In this document: positions 1 through 11,305 of the stretch, piece after piece
How positions within the stretch are numbered: position 1 is the stretch's first letter
Layout of the letters: every line of letters starts with the position of its first letter
Assembly (NCBI RefSeq): GCF_964204865.1
Contig: NC_135258.1
Coordinates: 14,685,001 to 14,749,000 of the forward strand
Length of the DNA stretch: 64,000 nucleotides
Reading direction: 5' to 3'
DNA from: Styela clava
Taxonomy: Eukaryota; Chordata; Ascidiacea; Stolidobranchia; Styelidae
The notes under the pieces: model-generated
The model's database searches: none
What the model saw: only the letters and a program-made list of their open reading frames with translations
What the model was told of the DNA's origin: nothing
Position numbers and translations under genes: made by a program

Positions 1-1110
1 TCTTTAAAATGCTCAAAACTCACTCATGTTCGATAAACTCGGTTCAGCAAATGAATAAACTGCGGCCAACGAAATTGCAGCATTAGGGTTTACCTGTTAC
101 GAAACAACGTAACAGAAAGTAAATAATATAGAACGGTAAAATGTATTTGATTCATATACACATCATTTGCTTTATTAAGAAACAATAAAACATTTGGAAT
201 TAAATATAATATGTAATATGTTTCGATACGCACTGAGCAAATCGCTTTCCGGACCCGCTAGCTTAGCGTTTAAAGCCGGCATTGTTATGCAAGCACGCAA
301 ATCGGGTCAAACGATCAGAATATGCATTGTTATACAAGCGCGATGATTCTACCGTGTTTCCCCAAAATAAGTCCAAGCCTGAATTTTAAAAATGATTTTA
401 ATTCAACCGCTCGCCTTGAAAAAAGACTTCGTCGATAGCGCAATTTGTTCACCTAATCCCGTGGAAGTTTCAATTCTGCTAGGGCGTCGCAAAATTTCGT
501 GATGGTGTTATAATAAATAAGTTTAATTCGGAAAATTCGGTTTTCTGTAGATAACGATTATTTTTCCTTGGTTTAAAAATCTTTGCGCACCCCATCTCCA
601 TGGGGATTTCATATTTATACAAAGCAGGCTTTTCTACCATGGCCCAATAAATGTGATTTCACTGACTGTTGTTAGGTTTTGTTTGTTCGTTTATATAAAA
701 CTCATTGCAAAAAAGGTATTATATTGAAATGTATCAATACGTACGATATGTTTCACATGTCGTAACTTGAGCATATTTCTGGAGATACTACTTTTTAAAT
801 GGTTAATAATCTATATGTAGCAGCTACTTTAAATGAAAACGTGCTATTAAATTGGTATCATATTTAATTTTAATATTTCGGTATTCATATATATTTTGTA
901 TATTAAAAAAATCTCGTTATTCTCTACATCCCCCCAAAATGAGCCTCAATGTTCGAAAGAAAATTGAAGACAATGTCTTAGTTTCGGGAAAACACGGTAT
1001 GATGATGTATATTCACTCGGATTGTGAAATTATCGTTTTACACTATTTTTAATAATTGTATTTCAAATCAAGAGTGAAAAAGTGCAAAAGATATAGTACT
1101 TTGTGTAAAA
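1..1110. other. gene-free left edge
   Basis: AT-rich sequence with no supported coding exon. The only open frame, near 852-1052, is short, low in complexity and resembles nothing I recognise. The left end of the hAT element that terminates at 1170 may lie here, but I could not find it. Confidence 0.5.
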
Positions 1111-1170
1111 TTGGTGTTCTTTTCGCGGCCCCTAGAACTCGTTCCGCGGCCCCTAGTTTGGGAAGCCCTG
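1111..1170 (-). mobile_element. terminal end of a hAT-type element
   Basis: Read on the minus strand, this stretch begins CAGGGCTTCCCAAACTAG, a typical hAT/Charlie-like terminal inverted repeat, followed by GC-rich subterminal sequence containing two GGGGCCGCG motifs. The end is followed on the plus strand by GTCTAGAC (1171-1178), which matches the known hAT preference for nTCTAGAn-like 8-bp targets. The opposite end and its target copy were not found, so the element is truncated, rearranged or highly diverged. It appears to have inserted into the older transposase remnant just to its right. Confidence 0.6.
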
Positions 1171-1560
1171 GTCTAGACAAGACACAATAAAACCAAGAAG
1201 AGCCAAAGGAGTTTCTGGTTGACCTTCAGTTCTGTTACTGAGCAGCATTCTGCAATCCCCAATTTCGGTGAAAAGTTCGTGGCCATTGATGTCCGTGTCG
1301 TAGAAATTTGCAAAATCTGTGCAATCTCGACGAATTGCATCCTCATCTGTGTCTTAACGTCAAAGAGAAATCTAAATTTTGTATTTAAGTCTTTTAGTCG
1401 TGAGAAATTTGTTGACATCTCCCGATGAAGCCGATCAAATACATTCTTCATAACGCGCACAATTTCTTCTTCTGGTTAAAGTCCTGCATCTCTTTTCGGC
1501 TCTCCAGGCACTCTTACGTTGCCTAATTCGTATACCCACCTGAACCCCTAGGCTGTGCAT
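1171..1560 (-). pseudogene. broken hAT transposase fragment (ZMYM1-like type)
   Basis: Two reading frames on the minus strand together resemble the central part of hAT transposases of the ZMYM1-like class. One frame contains a stretch around MSTNFSRLKDLNTKFRFL. A second frame then continues with DTDINGHELFTEIGDCRMLL, followed by a Pro-Glu-Thr-Pro and ALLGFI motif, which is the usual spacing in this family. The frame change between them and a stop upstream show that it is inactive. It ends abruptly at the GTCTAGAC target of the neighbouring element. The family assignment rests on remembered motifs and not on an alignment. Confidence 0.6.
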
Positions 1561-2837
1561 TTTGTTTTGACATTTTCTACAGCAGCTTGGCTCAAATCAC
1601 CACGAATCTTACCTTTACCATTTGTCGAAAACGGCATTGGGGTCTTTTAGCACAGTATAATATATTTTATGTAAGTGTACCGCAAAGTACGGTACGTTGA
1701 CAACCACGAAATACAAAACCACGTATTACTCAAAACATGTATTACCAGCAGTTCGCTGTTTAACATCATTCAACCAAATTCCGTTGCATTTTGTCTCCAA
1801 CACAGAACTAATATCAACATACATCGGAGTGCGCAGGCAAGAACTTAACGATAACGATACAGAACCACGTAATTAACCCTGTGCATTTTGTTACCTAACA
1901 TTACCAAATCAATTTTTGCTTTGTTTCCCGCCCAGCGTTTTGACCATGTAATTACGATGGAAATCTGACCGTGCGCGAGCTATGTGCCCGATGACGTCGG
2001 CAGTCGACGTAAGGGGTCTGACCAAGCAATGTGCATATATATATGCTCATTGGACGACGAAGTGTGCAGTTGGCCATGGACTAAGACTAGATGTCTGTAT
2101 TGGAGTTTCGGTGGAATGCTAGTTAACAAATTTAATGACTGATAATTTTCAACAGTAACACTGTTAAAAAGCACAAGTCTTTCAAACGTTTGACCGCAAT
2201 TTAATTTATCCCGGTTGGTTCTTTTGGAGGAAGGAATGTTAGTTATCAGTGAATTGCTTACAAACAGAGCAAAATACTGTTGCAAAACATGAAGCCTTTT
2301 TTTCGTAAGTATCATCATAAACTTCTATAAATGTTTGTAGGCATGGAAAAAATTTTCAAAACACATCATGCAAATTAATCATAATTTGGCCGTCAATCAG
2401 TAATGAATTTCGAAACTCTATATTTAATTTTAAATAACATGAAGACTGGTTTCATCATTGCACTGTACATTATTATTATTACTTCTTATAATAGGGCACC
2501 AAGGTCTTAATTGAGATCTCAGGGCCTTGAAAACTGTAAAGGGCATGATCCGACCCGTGGTTGTTTGAGGCACAGCTACCGTACTGGTATCGGTATTTCG
2601 CCATGTCACTAAGTACACAGTTCTTAATGATGGCATGTGTGAAAAACAATATTAACAGTATTGAAGTTATTGTTATTAAATTATTGAAGAAATTTGTTAA
2701 CAGTAAAACTGTTAAAACGCATCAGTCTTTAAAACATTCAAATGGCATTTCACCGTAACTCCAAAACTGTAAATGTTCGATTTTACTGAAGATATTAGCT
2801 TGAGTTACAAGACGAGACTAACGCTTTTTAGTCTTGC
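1561..2837. other. intergenic, no gene seen
   Basis: This is the downstream flank of FAM50. Short chance frames occur on both strands, but none has a recognisable motif, codon bias or matching splice sites. I see no RNA gene here. Confidence 0.45.
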
Positions 2838-2843
2838 TTTATT
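2838..2843 (-). terminator. poly(A) signal for FAM50
   Basis: AATAAA on the minus strand, about 215 bases beyond the FAM50 stop codon. It is the first canonical signal I noticed downstream and so the likely 3' end of that mRNA. Confidence 0.5.
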
Positions 2844-3055
2844 ATGCTGAAATAGTTTCCTTTTATAGTCCGCTAGACCGGTTCTAGTGGACATGTAATC
2901 AGGCATATTAGTATCAACTGCAATGCATAAAGATCCCACCCCAAGCCCAGTTCAAATTCAATGGCAAGTAGCGTTAAAACAGCTTTACGCGTTGTGTTAT
3001 CCATCCCAAAAACTTGGAGGCTGGCCATGAATCCAACACTGCAAAATTGCATTCT

Positions 3056-6000
3056 TCATGAACTGGAACCCTTTGTCGTATACTTATCCCATTTTTTCTC
3101 TGGATCGTAAGGTTCCCATCTACTTGCAGGAAATATGTGTTTATTCTTTTCATACCATTGTCGGAGAACAACCTTCCCAGCATGCGACTGAAATGAAACA
3201 TACCTTGAGCATACATGGATATGAAAACGAATCTATGAATCATGCTGAAAAATGGTGATTCACCAATATAAAAAGAAGGCTTATTAATCTAGTTCTTAAA
3301 AAGATATTGTCAACAACTTCAGTCAAGTAGTTCACACTATGGGCATGGTTTCTTCTATACTTTTTAACCGCAGGTTCGTAACAAAGTTTATACAATATTG
3401 GGATATATACTTGTTTGACAAAATCTAAAAAGATGAAGCATAAAAACTCGTTTTGGAGAATAACATTAAACTAAGCACATAGAGCTGACATCTTATATTC
3501 AGATACTCGAGGCATTTGCATTGAAAGGATGATATTTTATTTTTCAATATTGCGAAAAACCCTCAATATTGGCTAGTGAGAGAAAATTAAATTATCATCG
3601 AATCAGCACTAACATGTGCGAGAGGAATGCTGGACTCCTCGCCGGCATAGGTTGGTTCATGTAGTCGAGACTGCTATACCATTAAGGGCCATGCTTCCGG
3701 AAAAAAATAACTGGCCGACTAATCTCACACCCAGAATGGACTGGTAAGTGGACGAGAGGTGCGACTAAGCCAATTTGTCGGCTTTCCTAAATATGTAAAT
3801 CCTATTCTGTAAAAGTGTAAATCATACCTCATCTTTCTCAACAGTTGCATCGCTTATCAATCTTATATCATCATGAACATCAAATGAAAACAAAGCTCCA
3901 CTCTTTCCTCGAGCTTTTGTTACAATAAAATCATAAAATGTATAATGATGTGGAATAATCAAGTCTTCTTTAATGTACATAATATGTTCAACACCTAGAA
4001 ATACGTAAATGTTTTTCTGAGATAGATTCAGGCAAAAGCACGCAATTTAATTTGCTATAGCAAGATGAGCCTAATCTTGGAGCTTGGAGGTTCATTGGCA
4101 GATTTATATTAGCCATACATACATCAAATTCTCATAGCCGATAGCCAGTGGCGTAACAGCGCAATGTGGCGCCCATGGATCTTTGCGCAAAATGCCGTCC
4201 CCTCAACACCGTCGTAAAAGCTGAATGAAATTCCACACAACAGAAGAATTAAAGCAGTGAATAGTAAATTTTATCGAAAGTTCCAAATTCAATGTCTAGT
4301 TTTCATTGAAGCAAATCCAGAAATTAAATCGTCAAAAGATAATGTCTTGACTAAATCACTTTCAATGGGCAGTATTGCTCGCACAGGCAGCCTGCTTTCT
4401 CCCATAGTCAATCTCAAGTAAAACTTTATCAACTTAGATTTTGACTTCGTTATTCGTAGCTTGTGAAAGAAACGGCAACGGTGAGGTAAAGCTTGAGAAT
4501 CGTGAATAAATAAGGTGTTGATTCACATAAACGATGTTTGCAAACCACTGCATTACGTCCAGCGCTGTAGCGTCATTTTTAAATGTAAAATCACTTGATT
4601 GTACTAGTGCAGTGGTTCTCACCCGAGGGCTCCCTACATACAGGGGCCACGAAGCAGTTTGAGGGGTGCCACGACACAAGACTAATAATTTATTATATAG
4701 CGACTTCGTTTGCATACTTTCCACGGCAGTTTCATTACCTGAATTGGATTATTTGCGATCACAGGTTGTATTCACTTTCTTGTGCGTGAATTGTTTGATC
4801 ATAATGGAATTTGAAATCTACAATGAAAATAGTTCGCCGGTAGGCCGCCTGGTCTAACATACAGAATGGCAGTTCCACTCGACTGCGAGATAAACTTCGC
4901 TAGCGTATTATAGATGCAATTACGAAAATTGAACTACAGTACCGTTTTGGATGAACACATGAATAGCTGCGTTCCTGGGCCTTCAAGCACAGAAAGATGT
5001 ACTAACAACAACAACAACAGTTCCATTGACTTTACCAAAGTAAATTGAGATGCCAGAGAATGTGATTGATGCTGGCATTGCTCGTATGTAATGAGCAATA
5101 AATCATTACGTCCATCTGAACTCCAAAATACCGAGACAAAAATCAACCCCGGTGAAAGACGTTGGCATCGGTTTCTTTGCTGTGGTTTGCTTTTGCATTC
5201 CATAATAGATCGTAAACACATAATACAATCCAACACGTTTCGTTTTTTGGAATGGCGAACACGAAGACCGCGAGTGTAAATAGGCGCTGGAAGGGGTCCA
5301 CGAGCCATAAAACACCTGGTTTAGACGTATATCTTGTGTAATTTTTTTGCTGCATTGATAAATTAGGTCGTTTAATGTGACTGCCTTGGTTCATTTAAAA
5401 CGTTTTTCCGCTTCGTTTAAAACGTTTTGCCACATTTTGCCGCCCAGCAACGTGCCACCCCTGGATTTATCCACAAGATCCAATGGGTAGTTACGCCACT
5501 GCCGATAGCCTATTGTAATTTTCTAAATATAATGAAAATGGACTGGAAAATGGAAAAGGTGAATGTGGCAAACAATTTAAATTCAGTAAACCCAGTCAAT
5601 AATACAATGCAATGGATTTTTTATACACTTTATGTCGTATGCGTGATAGCCTAGTGGGTAAATTTCACTATGATGGTATGACAGGTTAAAATCCTAAGTT
5701 CGAATCCCATGCCCTCCACCTCATCCGAAGTGTAACAAATTGGGTAAGCAATGCCAAAACAGGAAGATTTTAGTCCTTTCAAGTGCTTTCATCTTTTATC
5801 AGCGTTAGAAATACTACCAAGTCTTAACCTTAAAAAAGCTAATGGGATAGCCTCAGAGCTTTCCTGACAACAGAAGAATGTTAAGGTGTTGATAAAAAAG
5901 TTGTAAAATCAGACAATAAGACTACTTGCTAGATTCTGATAAAACCGTGAGCTAGGCATGTTCGAATAAATTTGCTCATTTAAAATATTATGACACAACC

Positions 6001-9000
6001 ACATGCAATCTTATGGCATGTCACATTTAGCACTCGTGTTGTGCACCCCTGTTCTAGATACTAACCTGCCGATCGAAGTTCACTGAAATCTTTTCTTAAT
6101 TGTTCAAGACATTTAATAAGGAATTGCTGAATGCTGTTCCCCTTTTTCATCTGAAAATAAAATAAACAGAATAAACCAACTTTCAATATGCAAGGAATAT
6201 TTTCTCGAACATCCACTGTTATTGTAATCAATATGATGTGGCTTTCAGTCTGCAATGTTCTTTAACACCATACAGCCTTAATTATTGGTTAAGAGTACCA
6301 AAAATGGTGCTTTTTATGGAAGGACATTTAAACAAAAAGAGACAAAAATATCATCTCAATCCCACTTTCTTATACCCGTACATTCTGTTTTCCTGATAGT
6401 TATGACCTGATTTTCTCCCAAGACTCTGGTCAATTGGTATTTACAAACGTGTACAGTAATTCCCCGCTAACAACATAGTGTCAAAAGCTCTTGGCATATC
6501 AGCATGGTAGTTAACTTTGCTTTGAGATAACCTGCTTTGTTAAGGCCAATAAAAAAACATGAGCAAAGAAGTGACTGGAAGTATCTGGCGCCCATCAACA
6601 GCTTAAACCTAGAACTGCAGCTTAAACCTAAAACCCAACTCTGCATTTTCTAGTATATAAAAACATCTATTTTGTTCTTTCACCAAAAAATATAACAGCA
6701 AGAGGTGAGCAAATGCATGATCACCATACCAGCATGACTGCTGAAAAATTGTACATTGAAACTATTCCAAATCCTATCAACATACAACTAACTACTGACA
6801 TTATTATGAAAAAAGGAATACTGCCAAGTGACAACAGTATACAGCTAGCTTGTCGCATCTTAGTCGCTGTTTGTAATAGAGTCCTGATTGAAAAAATAAC
6901 TTCGAATAAAAAATATTGTACTCCACCTTTGTCTTCTTTCGATGGCCAGATCCATCCCAGTAACTATACGTGATTTCAATTTCTTCATCTAAAGATGGTG
7001 AAAATAATTATCGAAAATGAATAATCAGTCCAATAAACAATGATCAGATCTATTAGATATCACAAACTTTTAATTGTTTCTTGTTTTTCTTGCCATTCCT
7101 GCCTTAATTCTTCTCGTAATCTGTTTTCAGCGGCCTAGACAAAGAAAAACTTTAGTATGTTTTGTTTTCAGTGCGGTTTAGGAGTAGAACAAGGTCAGCA
7201 TGAAATGGGAATTGAGATTTCACTTTACCATATCTCATTTCCCAGTAGCAGAGGAATAAGGACAGAAGAAATACTTTGTGTTTCATGCAGTTTAAATAAT
7301 ATTGTTTAGTTAATACTTCTTTTACAATACAATTTTATGGACACATTATAAATTATACAAAAGCCAGAGTGCAAGTCGCGGGTAACACATGCTAAGAATC
7401 TTTTAAACATTGACCCAAATAACGGTACAAATGTATAATGAGAGAAGAGTGAAGAGACCCAAAAGAGTATATCGAAAAAGGCTGAGAACCTCTGATTTAA
7501 CCCATACCTGTGACCTAATAGTTTTGTATTTGTTTATAAATAAATATTTATCCCACATTTATGACAAAATGTGGATTGAACGAGTTGATTCCAAAAAATA
7601 GTACTTCCTTATCTATACAGTTACCGTACCTCTGCTTGTACAGAGCCATGTTCAGAGTGGAAGCCTTTAATAAGCATTGTATAAAAAATTGAAATTGAGA
7701 ACAGAATGATTTGGATGAGTGTCATTGACTATTATACAATACATATTATCATGCTCAATTAAGACAAGATCCAAATATTGTCCGTTGGTGAAAAAGTGGA
7801 AAAAAGGAAACAAATTTCAGTGAATGTGCTTACCTCTCTGTCTCGATCAGGTAGAAAACTAGTATCAACGTCTGGATTTTTCTTAGGTTTTTTCTTAATT
7901 GCTATTTCTTCTGTATAAAGTGAAAAAGTGATTTTATCTTGTGACAGCTCAGAACAAGACTCTTAAACTAGCAACGACAGAAGAAATACATACCTTCCTC
8001 CTCCTCTTCCTCATCTTCTGGATCAAATGATAGAGTCGATTTTTGAATCTGTTTTTCCGCTTTCCGTTTTTTCTCTTTTTCTTTCTTTTTTCTGAAGAGC
8101 AATAAATTACCGGTACATTTATTACTACGTAATTTGGAGACAGCAGGTTCAAATCTTGGTTTCCCAACTATCTCAGTTTGGGCGTTATCATAATCAATTT
8201 AATTGGGTATGCTTAACTGAATGAATAATAGTTGTCTTCTCAAATCTTGATGTTTTTGAGGAATAAGTGGTTATCTTATCCAAGTGGCTATCTTATCTAG
8301 AGACTAGGAAGTGTGAAACACCACAAATATTTCAATACTTGTCAGAAGACATTTTTCCTGATTTCCGGAATTATGTTCGTAGTAAAATTTTCTATCTTAG
8401 AATGATTGTATTAAAAGAAACAACAGCGTGTTTCTTGTTGATACACACATTGAGAAATATATCAGAGAAAACAAAATCTGAACTTACAATCTTGCTTCTT
8501 CATTTGAAGTTGCAATTTGTTTTTCCCTTTCTTTTACAAGAAGATCTTGTCTTGCTTTCATTTCAGTCAGTGTTACAAGACCTATAAAAAAATGGCTTGA
8601 TAACTTTTCAAGTTGTAATATTTTAAAAATTGGCCACAAGCAGTAAATAGCAGCAAATGGCCATACCAATAGAGCAGTGCTTCTCAAACTTTTTTGCTTG
8701 CATGTGCTTTGAGAAACATGTGTATACTGATCATTTAATTTAATAATGTTAATTTAATAAAGTGGGGGTTACCAATATTTAAGCTATCCCTGTTCAAAAT
8801 CTGAGATGTCAATTTTAGAAAAAGTCAAAAAAACTCACCAATTGTACTGGACTTGAGTTCTGCTTCGACTGCATCATAATGGGCAGAAAATTTATTATGT
8901 ATGTTTGATTTGATTGCATTTTCCTGAAACGAAATAAAGAAGTTGACATAACACAATAAATACAATCAGAATCTATAAACTATTTGTTCCATCTTTCCCT

Positions 9001-9512
9001 GGTATATAAGATCTTCCACAATGCAATTGATTAATTATTAATATAGATTATAGCAAGTGTGTTTTAAAGCACAAAGTGTCAAGCACCAAGAATATATCAT
9101 ATGCTAAATTTAAGTTTGTAAGATTTCAACATAAAACATAATTTTGACGCGAAAACATTGATTATAACAAAAAACTATCTGGAGATGTCTAAACATGTTG
9201 AAGTTGCAGGGTAATGATCTCGCATTCACCCCCCCCCCCAACTAATCCAGGACAACGGCTAATGAATATTCAGTTTATTCTAAAATAAAGTAGGTCCCCC
9301 CACTGAACGCTGCTTGTAAAACGTAATATTCTGAGAGAAAGCATGAAAACGCATAATAAGAAAAATACTTCAACAAGTGCGAATGATGACACTTTACTTA
9401 CATTAACAATCTTTGCTCTCATGAGTTCTAATTTTTCCTTTTCTTTATCTCTTTTTTTCTGCATATGCATTGCCCGTGTACCTTCACTTGCTGCTCCTTT
9501 GTATTGCGCCAT
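3056..9512 (-). CDS. FAM50: FAM50/XAP5 family nuclear protein, 10 exons
   Basis: Joined exons (minus strand): 9512-9402, 8923-8839, 8581-8488, 8091-7994, 7910-7834, 7134-7068, 6988-6927, 6150-6066, 3994-3828 and 3187-3056. They total 978 bases and encode 325 residues, against about 339 in human FAM50A. All introns are GT-AG and the phases agree. The protein starts [11 protein letters not shown], and carries a lysine/glutamate-rich coiled region and an acidic stretch. It then has the family motifs [48 protein letters not shown] and [22 protein letters not shown]50 proteins are nuclear and associate with the spliceosome. The C-terminus is slightly unusual, [10 protein letters not shown] in place of the usual DKYTIR. 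A pyrimidine-AG acceptor at 9561 suggests a 5'UTR intron or trans-splice site. Intron 8 carries a complete hAT element. Confidence 0.95.
3605..3806 (+). repeat. tRNA-derived SINE (family A), 5'-truncated
   Basis: It contains the family body seen at four other places here: GGACTCCTCGCC, a GGTGGTTCA-like segment, CCATGCTTCCGG, ACGAGAGG and a 3' end with ATATGTAAATCCTATTCTG. The tRNA-like head is missing. It sits in FAM50 intron 9 and its 3' end lies about 20 bases from the splice donor of exon 9. Confidence 0.75.
4146..5501. mobile_element. complete, inactive hAT element in FAM50 intron 8
   Basis: Both ends carry the perfect 12-bp inverted repeat CAGTGGCGTAAC. The element is flanked by exact 8-bp duplications CCGATAGC (4138-4145 and 5502-5509), the hallmark of hAT transposition. 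It is 1356 bp, too short for an active hAT gene, which is usually above 2.5 kb. It still holds a decayed transposase C-terminus on the minus strand. Another terminus-like sequence, CAGTGGTTCTC at 4610, and an ACACCTG end at 5318 followed by GTTTAGAC suggest that further elements were inserted into it. Confidence 0.9.
4289..4520 (-). pseudogene. hAT transposase C-terminal remnant
   Basis: The minus-strand translation ending at the stop at 4291-4289 reads [20 protein letters not shown], then [18 protein letters not shown] and FASMKTR. This follows the order of the conserved hAT dimerisation region (KLKLIKNYLRSTM, LAILSIE, DYEDLI, FAxxKARR in the ZMYM1-like class). The upstream part is degraded and there is no start or DDE core. 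It supports the identity of the enclosing element. Confidence 0.75.
5640..5790 (+). repeat. tRNA-like SINE (family B), copy 1
   Basis: A head like a tRNA promoter (GATAGCCTAGTGGGTAA as box A, AGTTCGAATCCCATGCCC as box B) is followed by an ATC..AGTGTAACAAATTGGG segment and a GGTAAGCAATGCC segment. The same order recurs at 33975-34130. It does not fold as a standard tRNA, so I call it a SINE. It lies in FAM50 intron 8. Confidence 0.6.
6000..6051 (-). mobile_element. solo hAT-type terminus
   Basis: On the minus strand the sequence starts CAGGGGTGCACAACACGAG, very close to the ends of the MITE at 10850-11164. It is followed on the plus strand by TTCTAGAT (6052-6059), a hAT-like target octamer. 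The other end was not found. It lies just inside FAM50 intron 8, fewer than 20 bases from the exon 8 donor. Confidence 0.5.
7440..7506 (-). mobile_element. possible solo hAT terminus
   Basis: Minus-strand sequence CAGAGGTTCTCAGCCTTTTTC resembles a hAT inverted repeat. No partner end or target duplication was found. It lies in FAM50 intron 5. Confidence 0.35.
8675..8760 (+). mobile_element. possible truncated hAT terminus
   Basis: CAGTGCTTCTCAAACTTTTT at the left edge is a classic hAT-like 5' end. No matching 3' end was located. It lies in FAM50 intron 2. Confidence 0.35.
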
Positions 9513-10849
9513 GTTTTTGTTGGATAAATTAACAAAGATTGAATTTACTAGATCAAATCTCTGTAAAATAAGGCTATCAAATGATAATAACTCATATTTA
9601 TTAATGATTGCTGGAATTGAGAGCCATGACAATCAACCAAACAAATAGCGAAAATCGTATCACACCATACTAACAAGTCTAAAAGTATTGTAATTCCCCA
9701 AAAGATCATTTCTGAACAATACAAACAAAGAACTCTCAGCCAAGCTGTCAGTTTGCCTATGTTGTTAAATAAATTTTGTGTGTCAAAATATGAATAAGTA
9801 ACAAAAATAATATATTGATGATTAAAAAGTAACTATTACAAAAATAAACAAATCATTCTCATAGATCGAATGTCTGTCTCCAATATTTTTTCCATGAAAA
9901 TTTACTCAAAGCAAGGTCGCAGACACTCACGCAGAAGTATAAACTGACCTTTATATAGAATTATTGGTACATTATTTGGTAGTAAGTAATGATTGAAACG
10001 AGGCTTGAGTTAAAATATTACAATACAGTTGAAAAATCAGTTTTAAAAAAGTTCCTGGAAAATACAGTAGTATGTCATTTAAGGATTCTTATCTGAAATC
10101 AATTTTAATTCATACTTTTTACATTAATTTACTTTGTAAGATTACGCAAAAAAAATTAATAAATAATAAATTTTGGAAATTGTATTTCAAATTTGGAAGA
10201 TTGAACTTTTATATATTTCATATACAATTTGAATACATTTCATATACAGTTTCATCTTTAATTTTCAAATATCACTTACTTTGTGTATTCAAATTTGTAA
10301 CTCAACTTTTTTAAACTGTCAAAAATGTCTTAATGTAATTAGGAAGTATTTAATCTTGTATAGTGTAAAATATTGGACAGCCCAATCAATCAAGATTTTC
10401 AATTTATATGTCTGATGTAGTATACAGATTCTAAGTTTTAAAATCTAGACAGTTCCAAATAAAGAATTTCATCAGTTTGAATTGTATGGAGGTGAAAGAG
10501 AGCAAAAAATAATAGCATACTGAGATGGATAGAATATACTAAGAAACACACATTACAGGGAAACTTCCAAACATAATGCACAAATGCTTGCTGGAAAAAA
10601 GATGATAATTTTTTTTCTACCGAATTCATTAAGGATATAAAGACTGCACAGTTTTAAACTCCATTTTTTCTTCTTAGGTCAGATGACAAGCAGGCTTATA
10701 CCCAATATCTTTAACATACCATCTCAACAAAGTTTAATGATAATATATAAAGTTAACAACTCCTTTGTTTTTTCTTCCTGGGTCAAATGATGGTCATGCA
10801 ACACCAATGGAGTCTTCAATATGTAATGCCAACATACGTGCGTTTAGAC
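9513..10849. other. FAM50 5' flank, no other gene seen
   Basis: On the minus strand the sequence TATTTTACAG ends at 9561, giving a candidate 3' splice site 48 bases before the FAM50 start codon. The rest is AT-rich, with only chance frames. Confidence 0.45.
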
Positions 10850-11164
10850 CAGAGGTGTGCAACAGGTGCGACGTGGGCCACAACTGAGACCGCTGAGCAT
10901 TTTAATGTAACTCTTGTCAACATTTAAACTATTTCCCGTTAAGCATGAAATTATAATCCGACTGTTATTGTTTTAAAAGTCACTAAGATGAGTAAAGATA
11001 GAAGTTTTTTTGCTTTTTTCGCTGCACTAAATTTTTTGCTGTTTTTCTCGATGCCTTTCATTACTGCAGGGCTAAGCGATAGTCGCATTCTCTTGTTTTC
11101 GTGTGGCCCAGTTAGATTAGATGTTGGTTATGTGGCCCACCGACAAAAATGTTGCACACCCCTG
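10850..11164. mobile_element. hAT-type MITE, 315 bp
   Basis: The left end is CAGAGGTGTGCAAC and the right end is GTTGCACACCCCTG, which are inverted repeats with two mismatches. The flanking octamers are GTTTAGAC (10842-10849) and GGTTAGAT (11165-11172), identical at six of eight positions, which fits an aged target duplication. GTGGGCCACA near the left end and TGTGGCCCAC near the right end are inverted subterminal repeats. It has no coding capacity. It lies between FAM50 and PYM. Confidence 0.8.
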
Positions 11165-11305
11165 GGTTAGATTAATGCAATAACCAATATGACATTTGGA
11201 TATTATGGGATACCAATATCATTTTTTATATATCAATGCTAAATTGCAGAACATGTTTCGAACAAATTCAATGCAGCGTCACTAAAATGGGAACCTATAG
11301 CAATT

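Noticed and set aside
4610-5318. A second complete hAT element nested in the one at 4146-5501
   Set aside because: A terminus-like start and end exist, but the flanking octamers (TACTAGTG, GTTTAGAC) do not match and the two ends are not inverse copies, so I only mention it as possible.
5640-5790. Possible functional tRNA gene
   Set aside because: Box A and box B are present, but the acceptor and anticodon stems do not pair properly and a related copy exists elsewhere; a SINE is more likely.
6713-6973. 86-codon plus-strand frame
   Set aside because: It overlaps FAM50 exon 7 in antisense, shows no family motif and has no splice support.
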